In this document: positions 21,701 through 33,287 of the stretch, in pieces
How positions within the stretch are numbered: position 1 is the first letter of the stretch
How the letters are laid out: the number at the start of each line of letters is the position of its first letter
Assembly: GCF_016808095.1 (NCBI RefSeq)
Contig: NC_068973.1
Span: 20,999,501 to 21,063,500 of the forward strand
Source: Vigna angularis
Lineage: Eukaryota; Streptophyta; Magnoliopsida; Fabales; Fabaceae
Length of the DNA stretch: 64,000 bases
Direction: 5' to 3'
Translations under genes and position numbers: made by a program
Notes under the pieces: model-generated
Told to the model about the DNA's origin: nothing
What the model saw: only the letters and a program-made list of their open reading frames with translations
Databases searched by the model: none

Positions 21701-22111
21701 ACCCCACCTATGATAAGGAACTCTATGCACTTGTGAGGGCTCTTCAAACTTGGGAACATTACCTTGTTGCCAAGGAGTTTATCATTCATAGTGATCATGA
21801 ATCACTTAAGTATTTGAAGAGTCAACACAAGTTACAAAAGAGGCATGCTAAGTGGTTGGAATTCATTGAACAATTCACTTATGTTATTAAATACAAGAAA
21901 GGAAAATCCAATGTGGTGGCTGATGCTTTGTCAAGAAAAATTAATCTATTAGCCACATTGGGAGCTCAAATTCTTGGATTTAATAACATTCTTGAATTAT
22001 ATTCACAAGATCTTGATTTTGCTCATATCTATGAGGAATGTCTCAATAAGCCTCAAGGAGGATTCTATGTGAAAGAGGGGTATCTTTTTAAAGAAGGAAA
22101 AATTTGCATTC
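18775..22111 (+). pseudogene. gag-pol: N3 gag-pol, first part (gag to RNase H and integrase N-terminus)
   Basis: ATG at 18775. Gag core (LPHFHGKDNVEAYLDWEMKV) breaks at 19241-19250, where a 4-bp GACT duplication shifts frame; the new frame stays open to 21628. Zinc knuckle CFKCLGRGHVATQC at 19736-19777. Protease VDSGSC near 20020. RT with WRMCCDCRAINK, PFGLTNAPRTF and YFDDILVYS (21161-21187). A 1-bp loss near 21610, at the RNase H start, shifts frame again. RNase H and linker ([18 protein letters not shown]) run to 22111, where N4 is inserted. Such polyproteins are processed in virus-like particles; this copy cannot be made intact. Confidence 0.85.
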
Positions 22112-23414
22112 TGATAACAGTTGAAAAACTGTTATTTTCATGCTTAAAATTGATATTAAAAGCAACCTTTAGACTTAGAAACTAGCTTGAAATCAATGCT
22201 TTTATCTATATTTTCAGAAATAAGAGAGCTGGACAGGTTTATGCTTGATTTGAGTGTTTTTGTGCAGGTTTTGAGGTGAATTTAGTGAAAGAAGTGAAGA
22301 AGGAGAGAAGTGGAATCATAAAAGGAAGCAAAGAGTGCAAAAAGAGAAGTCGAAGGCACCGCTCAGCGGTATTTTACCGCTGAGCGGCACTCAGAAGGTT
22401 GCGGGAGTCACGCTGAGGGGCAAACTGGCCGCTGAGGGGAAGAAACGTGACGCGCAACCACCGCTGAGCGGCACTTTTTGGGCTTGGGCTTTTTGTAATC
22501 TTTTGTAACTCTAGAATAGTATATAAGGACTTGCACGTCCTAGGGTTAGTGATCTTTGGCAGAACGTAGGCAAACACTCTCTCTTCCACCCCTTTGAAGG
22601 AGGATCTTGGATGCTCAGGCTACCTCTTCACCTTTATTGGGTTTATTCTTTCATTCTTTCATTATTGTTCATCTAGGTTCACCATGAATATGGTGAACTA
22701 AACCTTGTATGTTTGTTGGGGAATCAATATAATCTCTTGAAGCTCTCATATATGGAATTTATGCTTGCATCTTAATCTAAGACTTATGCTTTCTTTCATC
22801 ATTAGTTAGGGTTTTTCCTCTTTGCTCAATGCGTGCATTGTTTAACTCATTCTATTGCATGATTATTGGTTTTGTCGATACGGACACGTATGGGGAAGTC
22901 TAGATCCGGGGAATTTCTCCCAATATTATACTGACAATATTATATTGGTTGTCGTTAAGCTCCTGCGCTCATGAACTAATCATTAGGAATGCTAGGAATT
23001 GTATGAACTATTTGATTAGGGAGAAGCCATCTAGAATGGTACTTTAGAGAGTGGCATTAACAATGATGATTTGAATGTTGAATTCCTAAAATGTATGAGA
23101 GTGGATGAGATGAAATTGACCCCCAACAACATATTCATATATATATTTCATTGAAAGTGCTTGTCTTTTGCTTTTGCCATTGATCAACCTCATGCATACA
23201 TGTTTATTTTCGTCTTTTGCATAGTAAAATCCAATTATTTTGTTCTTAAGTCTTAGCTAATCAACAAATCACACAACTAAACTAGGCCGTGAGTCCTTTG
23301 GGAAGAACGATACTTGGTCTTACCAAGTTTATTACTTGAACGATTCGGTCATACTTGCCGATTATGAAACAAGTTTGTGACATCATATTTTGGTGCTTAC
23401 AAATTTGTCCATCA
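22112..23414 (+). repeat. N4 5' LTR
   Basis: TGATAACAG to TTGTCCATCA, 1,303 bp. U3 CCGCTCAGCGG and CCGCTGAGCGG pairs (22360-22470), a TATATAAG box at 22520-22527, and CACCATGAATATGGTGAACT (a palindromic block) downstream in R/U5. Confidence 0.92.
22520..22527 (+). promoter_or_regulatory. TATA box of N4 5' LTR
   Basis: TATATAAG about 50 bp after the last CGCTGAGCG unit; the 3' LTR copy is near 30570. Transcription would start a few tens of bases downstream (inference). Confidence 0.6.
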
Positions 23415-23420
23415 AGTTTT

Positions 23421-23438
23421 TGGCGCCGCTGCCGGGGA
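23421..23438 (+). other. N4 primer-binding site (tRNA-Asp)
   Basis: TGGCGCCGCTGCCGGGGA, six bases inside the LTR; one mismatch from the tRNA-Asp complement. Confidence 0.9.
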
Positions 23439-23758
23439 CTCGTGGTTTAACTGGTTAATTTGTGTGATTATTGATTATCTTTGACTTTTTGAATTTCTGT
23501 TTTTATTTTTTCTGTTTTTATTTTATTTTATATTATTTTATTTTTCTGTTAGATTAGATTTTATTTTATCTTTTTAGATTAGGTTAGATCTTATTTTATT
23601 TTATTAGGTTAGGTTAGATTTTATTTTTTTAGATTAGGTTTTATTTTATTCTATCTTATTTGATTCTATCTTCTAAATCTTTTTATCTTCTGAATTTATA
23701 TCTTCTTCTATATCTTTTTGTGCTAACAAATCTTTTCTAGGGTTTTGTTTTCTTGTGT
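23439..23758 (+). other. N4 5' leader
   Basis: T-rich leader with repeated TTTTATTTTATT and AGATTAGGTTAGATT runs. It ends TTTTCTTGTGTATGCAGGAAG, which overlaps the gag ATG and also resembles a 3' splice site. Confidence 0.6.
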
Positions 23759-26700
23759 ATGCAGGAAGCAATTCGAACTAGGAGTAAGAAAACAACTGAA
23801 CCACTTTTTGAAGGTCTAGAAGAGAGTAGAAGGAGGAGAAGAATCAGAACGTCCAGAGAACTTTTCCCTTCTCCAGAAACTCTCCTCCAATCATCACCAC
23901 AAGGTTCTGTTCACAACACAAGAAGTATGGAGAATAACAATGCTAGAAGAACTCTTGCAGATTACACTAATATTGCTGGACCTCAACACTTTAACAGCAT
24001 AGCAAGACCCAGAGTCAATGCAGTCAACATGGAGGTCAAGCCAGCATTAATTCAACTGGTGAAGAGTAATCAATTTAATGGGTTGTATCATGAAAGCCCA
24101 TATGAGCACCTTACAACTTTCAATGAGATCTGCAACACGGTCAAGATTAATGGGGTGCCAGACGAAGCTATCAAACTTAGCTTGTTTCCCTTCTCATTGG
24201 GGGGCAATGCTAAGCTTTGGTTAAACTCTTTTCCAGAAGAAAGTTTCACAGAGTGGGAAGCAGTGGTCACAAAATTTCTAAACAAGTACTTTCCACAATC
24301 TAAGGTGACCAAAGGCAAGCAAGAGATTTCGTCATTCAAGCAGGGCATGGAAGAATCACTGGGGCATGCATGGGACAGGTATAAGAGCTTGTTACGCAAA
24401 ACCCCTATGCATGGTTTCAAAGAAGCAGAAGTAGTCCTAACTTTCCTTGGAGGGCTTGGTTCACAAACCAAGATGATACTGAACGCATCAGCAGGAGGCA
24501 ATATTAACTGGAAAACTCCAGAGGAAGCAACGGAACTTATTGAAAATATGGCTACTAGTGACAACGAACTCAATATTGAAAAAGGAGATCCTAGTCAGAA
24601 GGAGTTGTCACAATTAAATGAGGCCTTGCTTATCCAAAATAGAATTATCTCTCAACAGATTGAAGAAGTGACCATGAAACTTTCTCAAACACCACAGGAA
24701 GTACAACAGGTTTCAATGGTTCAAGAGCACCAAAAATGGCAGATGCAATCTACTCCAGTTGAGAAATCAACAACGCTTGAAGAGACTTTCCAGAGATTCT
24801 TAAAGACAAATGCGTCTTATTGTCATAATGTGGATGCTGCATTTAAAAAAATGGAGGTCTATGTTGAGAGAATAGTTGACGAAATGAAACATGATAATCT
24901 GGAAAAGGAATGTAAAACTGTTGTGACTAGAAGTGGTAGAGTGTTAGAAGAGAGAAAAAAAGAGAGAAAAGAGAACGAAAATGAGAGTGAGAGTGAAAAA
25001 GAAACATGTGAGTGGAAAGAAAGAGTTGAGAGAGAGAAAAAGAAAAAAGAAGAAGATGAGAAGAGAGAAAAAAATGAGAGAGAAGAGAGACAGAAAGAAA
25101 AAGAGTATGAAAAGCCACTTCCTTATCCAAAGGGTTATTCAAGAAAGGAGAAAGAAAAGCAGTTGGAAAGATTCATGGAACTGTTTAAGAAGTTGGAGAT
25201 CACTATACCATTCTCTGAAGCATTGCAACAGATGCCAGCATATGCAAAATTCTTGAAGGAACTTCTCACAAAGAAACACAAGTACATTGAGAAGGAAACT
25301 ATCAATATACAAGGCAATTGCAGTGCAATCATACAGAAACTACCTCTTAAACTTAAAGACCCAGGAAGCTTCACTATTCCATGCATCATAGGAGATGTGA
25401 AAGTTGGAAGAGCATTGATTGATTTGGGAGCTAGCATTAATCTAATGCCGCTTTCCATGTGCAGAACAATTCAGGGGTTGGAAATTAAACCAACCAGAAT
25501 GGCTCTTCAATTGGCGGACAGGTCTCTTAAATATCCATATGGAGTGGTTGAAGATGTTCTAGTGAAGGTCGACAAATTTGTATTTCCAGTAGATTTCATT
25601 GTGATGGAGATGGAAGGAACTAGTGACGTTCCTCTTATTCTTGGGAGACCTTTTATGAAGACTGCTAGAGTTTTGATTGATGTAGAGAATGGTAAGCTTA
25701 AACTGAGAGTTGATGAGGAAGAAGTCACTTTTGATGTATCCAAAGCCATGACGTATCCAAATGATGACAAATCATGTTTTCAATTTGATGAACTTGATGA
25801 AGTTTGTATGGTTCAAGAGAGAATGGTGCGTAACATTTCTCCATTGGAAAAAACGCTCATTGATGCATGTGAAGATTTGGATGAAGAAGAAGAGAAATTG
25901 ATTGATGAATGTCTGATGGACTTGGAAACATTGAAAAAGGGTCCAGAGGAAGATCCAATATTCGAAACAATGGCTAAGGAAGAAACAATCAAAGCACAGT
26001 CTTCAGAACTAAAGAGATTGCCATCACATTTGAAATATGTGTTTTTAGAGGATGGAACAAAGCCAGTCATTATCAGTAACTCTTTATCTTTACAAGAAGA
26101 AGAGCAGTTGATAGAAATTTTGAAAGCCAACAAAGAAGCAATTGGGTGGTCAATATCAGATCTCAAAGGTATTAGCCCAACTTATTGCATGCACAAGATT
26201 TTTATGGAAGAAGACTATAAACCAAGTGCTCAACCACAGAGAAGGTTAAATCCTGCTATGAAGGAGGTGGTCAGAAAAGAAGTGTTGAAACTGCTAGAAG
26301 CTGGTATCATCTATCCAATCTCTGACAGTGAATGGGTGAGTCCAGTACAGGTGGTGCCAAAGAAAGGTGGGATGACGGTAATTTATAATGATAAGAATGA
26401 ACTTATTCCCACTCGGACAGTTACTGGCTGGCGTATGTGCATTGATTACAGGAAGCTGAATAAAGCTACTAGGAAAGATCATTTTCCTCTTCCTTTCATG
26501 GATCAGATGTTAGAAAGGTTATCAGGGCAGGCTTTCTATTGTTTTCTAGATGGATATTCCGGATATAATCAAATTGTGGTAGACCCAAAAGACCAGGAGA
26601 AGACGGCTTTTACTTGTCCTTTTGGTATCTTTGCATATAGAAAGATGCCTTTTGGATTATGTAATGCTCCAGCTACGTTTCAGAGGTGTATGCAGGCAAT

Positions 26701-28903
26701 CTTTGCTGATCTTTTAGAAAAATGCATTGAAGTATTCATGGATGACTTCTCAGTTTTTGGAAACTCCTTCCAAAGATGTTTAGCTAATTTGAACACTGTC
26801 CTCAAAAGATGTGTTCAGACAAATCTGGTTTTGAATTGGGAGAAATGTCATTTCATGGTAACTGAAGGAATTGTATTGGGGCACAAAATATCTGCTAAAG
26901 GAATTGAGGTAGACAAAGCTAAAGTAGAAGTTATTGAGAAACTACCTCCACCAACAAATGTAAAGGGGATTAGAAGTTTTCTTGGTCATGCTGGGTTTTA
27001 TAGAAGATTTATCAAAGATTTCTCAAAAATTGCTAAACCATTGAGTAATCTCTTGATGAAGGATGCTCCTTTTGTGATGAATGAAGATTGCCTGAAAGCT
27101 TTTGATATATTGAAGCAGAAACTAGTGTCAGCTCCAGTAATTGCAGCACCAGATTGGAATCAAAATTTTGAATTAATGTGTGATGCAAGTGATTATGCAA
27201 TAGGAGTTGTCCTCGGCCAAAGGAAAGAACAAAAGTTTCATCCAATTTATTATGCTAGCAAGGTGCTGAATGATGCTCAATTGAATTATGCTACTACAGA
27301 GAAAGAGTTTCTTGCCATTGTATATGCTCTAGAGAAATTTAGACCTTATCTTATTGGGTCTAAGGTGATTGTCTATACAGATCATGCAGCTATTAAATAT
27401 TTGTTGACAAAACCAGATTCTAAGCCACGTCTGATCAGATGGGTACTACTGTTGCAAGAATTTGATGTAGAAATCCGTGATAAGAAAGGAAGTGAGAACT
27501 TAATTGCTGATCATTTGTCACGGTTAGTCAACAATGAGGTCACTAGCAAGGAGCCTGAAATCTGGGAATCTTTTTCAGATGAATCACTCATGTATATTCA
27601 GCAGAGGCCCTGGTTTGCTGATATGGCAAATTTCAAAGCTGCAAGAGTCATGCCTGAAGATTTAACTTGGCAACAGAGAAAGAAATTTTTGCATGATGCC
27701 AAGCAGTTTGTGTGGGACGATCCATATTTGTTCAAAATTGGAGCAGATAATCTTCTGAGGAGATGTGTTACAAATGAAGAAGCAGAAGGAATTCTCTGGC
27801 ATTGTCATGATTCACCTTATGGAGGACACTTTAATGGAGAAAGAACAGCAGCAAAAGTCCTTCAATCAGGATTTTATTGGCCAACTTTATTTAAAGATGC
27901 TCATAATCATGCTAGGAATTGTGACAAATGTCAAAGAGCAGGGACAATCACTAAACGTCATGAGATGCCTTTACAAGGTATTTTAGAGGTTGAGGTTTTT
28001 GATTGTTGGGGTATTGACTTTGTTGGACCCTTCCCTCCATCTTTCAACAATGAATATATTCTGGTAGCAGTGGATTATGTGAGTAAATGGGTGGAAGCAT
28101 TGGCTTGTCCTAAAAATGATGCTAGTACGGTAATTAAATTCCTGAAGAGGCAGATATTCTCACGTTTTGGCACTCCAAGAGTGTTGATCAGTGATGGAGG
28201 ATCTCATTTTTGCAATTATCAGCTAGAGAAAGTACTCAAACACTATGGAGTGAAGCATAAGGTAGCTGCACCTTATCACCCACAGACCAATGGACAAGCT
28301 GAGGTATCTAACAGGGAGATAAAAAGAATCCTGGAAAAAACCGTGACTTCATCAAGGAAGGATTGGTCTCTCAAATTGGATGATGCTCTTTGGGCTTATA
28401 GAACAGCAATGAAGACGTCTATGGGATTATCACCATTTCAATTAGTCTATGGGAAAGCATGCCATTTGCCAGTTGAATTGGAGCATAGAGCATTATGGGC
28501 GTTGAAATTTTTGAATTTTGATCCTTATGAAACTCAATGCACACGCAGAAGGCAGATTTTAGAGCTTGAAGAAATGCGGTTACATGCATATGATTCATCC
28601 AAGGCTTACAAAGACAAAATTAAATTTTATCATGACAGGAAGTTGGTGAATAGAGTTTTCAATCCAGGACAACAGGTACTATTGTTCAACTCAAGATTGA
28701 AGATATTTCCTGGGAAGCTGAAGTCAAAATGGACAGGACCATTTGTGATAAAAGAAGTGCATCCACATGGAGCAATTGAAATATTTGATCCATCTGCTGA
28801 TGATCCACAGAAAAGCTGGGTGGTAAATGGTCAACGTCTCAAGCCCTATCTAGGGGGAGAGGTGCAACGATTTTCCACAATGATGTTGTTGGTTGATCCT
28901 TGA
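23759..28903 (+). CDS. gag-pol: N4 gag-pol polyprotein, 1,714 aa, Athila lineage
   Basis: The first in-frame ATG (23759) begins [11 protein letters not shown]; homologues in N2 and K1 start alike. Gag capsid core lies around residues 85-190 ([17 protein letters not shown]). A Glu/Lys/Arg-rich linker follows at about 395-460. No zinc knuckle is present. Protease has D555 in [13 protein letters not shown] (DLGAS rather than DSGAS, as usual in Athila). RT has [12 protein letters not shown] (about 890) and FMDD (D995, D996). RNase H begins about 1138 (CDAS, D1142; EKEF; YTDHA). Integrase has an HHCC finger (about 1345-1390), core D1420, D1479 and E1515 (DX35E), and an SH3-like C-terminus ([11 protein letters not shown]). 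All catalytic residues checked are present and the frame has no stop. It would copy and insert element RNA. Confidence 0.93.
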   Translation: MQEAIRTRSKKTTEPLFEGLEESRRRRRIRTSRELFPSPETLLQSSPQGSVHNTRSMENNNARRTLADYTNIAGPQHFNSIARPRVNAVNMEVKPALIQLVKSNQFNGLYHESPYEHLTTFNEICNTVKINGVPDEAIKLSLFPFSLGGNAKLWLNSFPEESFTEWEAVVTKFLNKYFPQSKVTKGKQEISSFKQGMEESLGHAWDRYKSLLRKTPMHGFKEAEVVLTFLGGLGSQTKMILNASAGGNINWKTPEEATELIENMATSDNELNIEKGDPSQKELSQLNEALLIQNRIISQQIEEVTMKLSQTPQEVQQVSMVQEHQKWQMQSTPVEKSTTLEETFQRFLKTNASYCHNVDAAFKKMEVYVERIVDEMKHDNLEKECKTVVTRSGRVLEERKKERKENENESESEKETCEWKERVEREKKKKEEDEKREKNEREERQKEKEYEKPLPYPKGYSRKEKEKQLERFMELFKKLEITIPFSEALQQMPAYAKFLKELLTKKHKYIEKETINIQGNCSAIIQKLPLKLKDPGSFTIPCIIGDVKVGRALIDLGASINLMPLSMCRTIQGLEIKPTRMALQLADRSLKYPYGVVEDVLVKVDKFVFPVDFIVMEMEGTSDVPLILGRPFMKTARVLIDVENGKLKLRVDEEEVTFDVSKAMTYPNDDKSCFQFDELDEVCMVQERMVRNISPLEKTLIDACEDLDEEEEKLIDECLMDLETLKKGPEEDPIFETMAKEETIKAQSSELKRLPSHLKYVFLEDGTKPVIISNSLSLQEEEQLIEILKANKEAIGWSISDLKGISPTYCMHKIFMEEDYKPSAQPQRRLNPAMKEVVRKEVLKLLEAGIIYPISDSEWVSPVQVVPKKGGMTVIYNDKNELIPTRTVTGWRMCIDYRKLNKATRKDHFPLPFMDQMLERLSGQAFYCFLDGYSGYNQIVVDPKDQEKTAFTCPFGIFAYRKMPFGLCNAPATFQRCMQAIFADLLEKCIEVFMDDFSVFGNSFQRCLANLNTVLKRCVQTNLVLNWEKCHFMVTEGIVLGHKISAKGIEVDKAKVEVIEKLPPPTNVKGIRSFLGHAGFYRRFIKDFSKIAKPLSNLLMKDAPFVMNEDCLKAFDILKQKLVSAPVIAAPDWNQNFELMCDASDYAIGVVLGQRKEQKFHPIYYASKVLNDAQLNYATTEKEFLAIVYALEKFRPYLIGSKVIVYTDHAAIKYLLTKPDSKPRLIRWVLLLQEFDVEIRDKKGSENLIADHLSRLVNNEVTSKEPEIWESFSDESLMYIQQRPWFADMANFKAARVMPEDLTWQQRKKFLHDAKQFVWDDPYLFKIGADNLLRRCVTNEEAEGILWHCHDSPYGGHFNGERTAAKVLQSGFYWPTLFKDAHNHARNCDKCQRAGTITKRHEMPLQGILEVEVFDCWGIDFVGPFPPSFNNEYILVAVDYVSKWVEALACPKNDASTVIKFLKRQIFSRFGTPRVLISDGGSHFCNYQLEKVLKHYGVKHKVAAPYHPQTNGQAEVSNREIKRILEKTVTSSRKDWSLKLDDALWAYRTAMKTSMGLSPFQLVYGKACHLPVELEHRALWALKFLNFDPYETQCTRRRQILELEEMRLHAYDSSKAYKDKIKFYHDRKLVNRVFNPGQQVLLFNSRLKIFPGKLKSKWTGPFVIKEVHPHGAIEIFDPSADDPQKSWVVNGQRLKPYLGGEVQRFSTMMLLVDP

Positions 28904-28910
28904 AAGTTGG

Positions 28911-28957
28911 GTCAGGCTCGGGACGTTAAACAAGCGCTTACTGGGAGGCAACCCAGT
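28911..28957 (+). other. Conserved post-pol motif, N4 copy
   Basis: GTCAGGCTCGGGACGTTAAA, then CAAGCGCTTACTGGGAGGCA and ACCCAGT, seven bases after the pol stop. ACTGGG/CCCAGT can form a hairpin with an AGGCAA loop. Confidence 0.85.
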
Positions 28958-30145
28958 ATCTTGTAAGTATTTTTGTTTTCGGTTTTAGATTGAACACCTA
29001 GTTTTGTGTGATGGTTTGCTATTAACTGTGGTTGTGTGATAAGTATTGCTTGATGATGCTTATTGATTGATTGATGTTGAGATGATGTGCACATTAAATG
29101 CTTATACAGGTGATTCACAAGCTTTGTGAACAAATGCAGGATATCATGATTGTGATTGTGAAATTAAGCAGGATGTGTATGTCAAATGTGAATGAGCTTA
29201 TATGTGAGGTTTTGAGCTCCAGAGTTGTTATTGTCAAATGCTATTACTTTGAAAGCATGAATGATTTTGCCCAGGTTTTCTATGATTGAATCAATTGCTT
29301 GTTTGCATCATATGATCAAGGCCGTGTTGTTGAAACCCTTTTTATTGGCCAAATACATAAAATTAGCCCACTAAAAGAGAACACTTTGTGTTCTATCCTT
29401 TGAACCCTTAACCTTGAACATACACTGAAAACCTTTGATTGAAAATCTTTACCTTGAGTTAAGTAGAAGATCTTGTGTGGTATTGTTAAATGTTCAAGTT
29501 TGGGGTTGTTGGGAAAACATAAAAAGCATTGAGCTAAGAGCTAAAAAGTAAGAATATGCAAAGAAAAAGAAAAGAAAAGAAAAAGAAGTAAAGCTCAATG
29601 CAATTGTAATTGTAAAAGGCAAGTTGGGAATGAATAAGATGATTGTGTGTTATGATTCTCTTAACTCAAGGATTTTGCGATCCAGAAAAACCAATTTTCT
29701 TGTTAGCCCAGCCACATTATAAGCCATTGAAAAGTCCTTGTGATGATGCATGCTTGTGAATGTTTTTGATTATGGTAAAATGAAAGGCAAAGTTGATTCA
29801 TGTGACATTGTGATAGTGGAGTGAATGAGCGAAACACAGTACCTCTTATACACTTGTGTGATGAGTGAAACACTTTATCTAGTGAGGAAATATTCCATAA
29901 GCACATGAACATCCATGCTTAATTGATTGATCATTCATGAAAAATAGCATTTGTTGGAATTTAAATGACTTTGTGAACACTAAAGCATGTGCACATCTTG
30001 ATTGAATCTTGGTCATAAGTTTGAGTGAAGCTGTTACTTATCTTGAGAAAAGGATTTTGAATGAGTGAACCATCATATGAATTGGTTGGAGATGGAGTTA
30101 CATTTTGTTTGCTTGAGGACAAGCAAAGTTCTAAGTTTGGGGTTG
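28958..30145 (+). other. N4 3' untranslated region and polypurine tract
   Basis: No gene. Collinear with the N2 3' region (34930-36140). It has an AAAGAAAAAGAAAAG purine run (29560) and ends CTAAGTTTGGGGTTG (about 30131-30145), the likely plus-strand primer. Confidence 0.75.
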
Positions 30146-31465
30146 TGATAACAGTTGAAAAACTGTTATTTTCATGCTTAAAATTGATATTAAAAGCAAC
30201 CTTTAGACTTAGAAACTAGCTTGAAATCAATGCTTTTATCTATATTTTCAGAAATAAGAGAGCTGGACAGGTTTATGCTTGATTTGAGTGTTTTTGTGCA
30301 GGTTTTGAGGTGAATTTAGTGAAAGAAGTGAAGAAGGAGAGAAGTGGAATCATAAAAGGAAGCAAAGAGTGCAAAAAGAGAAGTCGAAGGCACCGCTCAG
30401 CGGTATTTTACCGCTGAGCGGCACTCAGAAGGTTGCGGGAGTCACGCTGAGGGGCAAACTGGCCGCTGAGGGGAAGAAACGTGACGCGCAACCACCGCTG
30501 AGCGGTATTTACCGCTGAGCGGCACTTTTTGGGCTTGGGCTTTTTGTAATCTTTTGTAACTCTAGAATAGTATATAAGGACTTGCACGTCCTAGGGTTAG
30601 TGATCTTTGGCAGAACGTAGGCAAACACTCTCTCTTCCACCCCTTTGAAGGAGGATCTTGGATGCTCAGGCTACCTCTTCACCTTTATTGGGTTTATTCT
30701 TTCATTCTTTCATTATTGTTCATCTAGGTTCACCATGAATATGGTGAACTAAACCTTGTATGTTTGTTGGGGAATCAATGTAATCTCTTGAAGCTCTCAT
30801 ATATGGAATTTATGCTTGCATCTTAATCTAAGACTTATGCTTTCTTTCATCATTAGTTAGGGTTTTTCCTCTTTGCTCAATGCGTGCATTGTTTAACTCA
30901 TTCTATTGCATGATTATTGGTTTTGTCGATACGGACACGTACGGGGAAGTCTAGATCCGGGGAATTTCTCCCAATATTATACTGACAATATTATATTGGT
31001 TGTCGTTAAGCTCCTACGCTCATGAACTAATCATTAGGAATGCTAGGAATTGTATGAACTATTTGATTAGGGAGAAGCCATCTAGAATGGTACTTTAGAG
31101 AGTGGCATTAACAATGATGATTTGAATGTTGAATTCCTAAAATGTATGAGAGTGGATGAGATGAAATTGATCCCCAACAACATATTCATATATATATTTC
31201 ATTGAAAGTGCTTGTCTTTTGCTTTTGCCATTGATCAACCTCATGCATACATGTTTATTTTCGTCTTTTGCATAGTAAAATCCAATTATTTTGTTCTTAA
31301 GTCTTAGCTAATCAACAAATCACACAACTAAACTAGGCCGTGAGTCCTTTGGGAAGAACGATACTTGGTCTTACCAAGTTTATTACTTGAACGATTCGGT
31401 CATACTTGCCGATTGTGAAACAAGTTTGTGACATCATATTTTGGTGCTTACAAATTTGTCCATCA
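30146..31465 (+). repeat. N4 3' LTR
   Basis: 1,320 bp. Identical to the 5' LTR except for about five substitutions and a 17-bp extra CCGCTGAGCGG unit near 30500. Confidence 0.92.
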
Positions 31466-32765
31466 CATTCCCCAAGGTTCACATAGAAAACTCCTTGTTA
31501 AAGAGACACATGAGGGAGGATTAATGGGACATTTTGGGGTAGAAAAGACCCTTGGCATGTTGAAAGAAAAATTCTTTTGGCCTCACATGAGAAGGGATGT
31601 ATAAAGGCATTGCTTTAAGTGTATAACTTGTTTAGAAGCTAAATCTAAATCAATGCCTCATGGACTTTATACTCCTTTGAATGTTGCTTCCACCCCTTGG
31701 GAAGAGATAAGTATGGATTTTGTGTTAGGTCTTCCCAAAACTTCTAGGGGTTTTGATTCTATCTTTGTGGTGGTAGATAGATTTAGCAAAATGGCTCATT
31801 TTATACCTTGCCACAAAGTAGATGATGCAAGCAACATTGCAAAGTTATTCTTTAGAGATGTGGTTAAACTTCATGGGTTACCTAAGGTAATAGTTTCGGA
31901 TAGAGATAGAAAATTTCTTAGTCACTTTTGGCGGACCTTATGGTCTCGATTAGGGACTAAGTTATCTTTTTCTACTACTTGCCATCCTCAAACAGATGGT
32001 CAAACTGAAGTAGTCAATAGATCTCTTTCCACTTTACTAAGGGTAGTTCTTAAAGGAAATCACAAATCTTGGGATGAGTACCTACCTCATGTTGAGTTTG
32101 CCTACAATAGAGTAGTTCATGGAACTACTAAATTGTCTCCTTTTGAAGTTGTTTATGGTTTTAATCCTTTGACACCCATGGATTTAATACCCCTTCCAAA
32201 TTCTATTGATTTTATTCATCAAGATGGGGTATCTAAGTCTAAATTTATCAAAGATTTACATCAAAGGGTTAAAATTCAAATTCAACAACAAAATGAGAAA
32301 TATGCCAAGAAACATAATAAGGGCAAGAAAGAATTAATCTTCAATGAAGGAGATTTAGTTTGGATTCATCTTAGAAAGGAAAGATTTCCTCAACTAAGAA
32401 AATCCAAACTCAATCCTAGAGGAGATGGACCTTTTAGAGTGATAAGGAGGATTAATAACAATGCATATCAACTTGATCTTCCTCCTGAATATGGTGTTCA
32501 TGCTACCTTCAATGTATCTGATCTTAAACCTTTTTTAGGATTTGATAGTGAAGATGAAGACCTTTTGGATTTGAGGGCAAATCCTTCTCAAGAGGGAGGG
32601 GATGATACAAGAAGGCCTAGCACCATAGGACCCATCACAAGAGGGATGGCCAAAAAGCTCCAAGATAAGTATTCTCCCCAAGGTCAAATACTATTTGCTA
32701 TTTTTGGATGGAAAATTGGAGAACAAGAAGATGTTACAAATTTGCCAAAACATGGAGAAGGGTAA
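31466..32765 (+). pseudogene. pol: N3 gag-pol, second part (integrase)
   Basis: Resumes after N4 with the duplicated CATTC. The integrase zinc-binding part (THEGGLMGHFG ... HCFKCITC) has an in-frame TAA at 31602-31604. The catalytic core keeps all three acidic residues: SMDF (31715), SDRD (31899) and TEVVN (32007), spaced D..D-35-E. The C-terminus reads through the polypurine tract (NPSQEGG) and 160 bp into the 3' LTR, ending KHGEG at 32765. GPITRGMAKKLQ in that LTR-encoded tail is also present in L1. No canonical chromodomain is evident. Confidence 0.85.
32590..32602 (+). other. N3 polypurine tract
   Basis: AAGAGGGAGGGGA immediately before the 3' LTR, embedded in the open reading frame. Confidence 0.85.
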
Positions 32766-33282
32766 AATGGACATTTTCACACAAGAAGGGGTGTGCTTAT
32801 CCTTCTATGGGGTGGCATTAGTAATTGTTTCTTTTCTCCACATGTAAAACTCATTTGTCACGTGTTTCATAAGGCTTTCTAGAAGCCACACATTTAGCAC
32901 ATGGTTAGCATTTCAGATCTAAAATCGTGTAAAAGGCTTGCTTAAGCTTTGAGATTGATCTATAAAATCTCATAGGCAAAGCTTGTAGCTCACTTTTGAT
33001 GAATTGAGAGAATAGATTTGCTGATGCAATTTCCAGCGTCTTCTCCCACCGAAAGTCACTCTTGTGCTTCCTACCAAACCTCCTCTAGCTTCCTTCCATT
33101 GATGAAGGCTGTCTGAGCTAGCTCCATTTCCCCAAAGCACCTCATCCAAACTCTTCTTCCACATTTTCATCCGCTGCTACTGCACAGTCTAGACTGTTTT
33201 CATCTTGTTCTTCCGCTGTCACTGCCTTTCTTCCCTGGAAACTCACGGATCTGTAGAATAGCACCAAAGCTGGAGCTATCAC
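32603..33282 (+). repeat. N3 3' LTR
   Basis: TGATACAAG to GCTATCA, 680 bp, with the CATGA TSD following. It encodes the last ~54 residues of the polyprotein. Confidence 0.9.
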
Positions 33283-33287
33283 ATGAT

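Larger units (their letters stand above)
22112..31465 (+). mobile_element. N4: young Athila-type LTR retrotransposon, structurally intact
   Basis: LTRs 22112-23414 and 30146-31465, with a perfect TSD CATTC (22107-22111 and 31466-31470). tRNA-Asp primer site, one uninterrupted gag-pol and a purine-rich tract before the 3' LTR. By eye the LTRs differ by about five substitutions plus one 17-bp unit, so insertion was recent relative to N2 and N3. It lies in N3 integrase, in the same orientation. It has no second ORF: after pol comes only 1.2 kb of untranslated sequence. Potentially autonomous. Confidence 0.92.
15848..33282 (+). mobile_element. N3: chromovirus (CRM-like) LTR retrotransposon
   Basis: LTRs 15848-16526 and 32603-33282, with a perfect TSD CATGA (15843-15847 and 33283-33287). 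Without the nested N4 it is about 8.1 kb. It has a degenerate tRNA-iMet primer site, a 2.2-kb leader, one gag-pol and a polypurine tract abutting the 3' LTR. RT text such as HPIPRLDDMLDELHGA and YFDDILVYS places it among chromoviruses. CRM (centromeric) is favoured because coding continues into the 3' LTR and no classical chromodomain is seen; Galadriel or Reina remain possible. Eleven substitutions separate the LTRs by eye. Dead: two frameshifts, one stop, one insertion. Confidence 0.85.
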
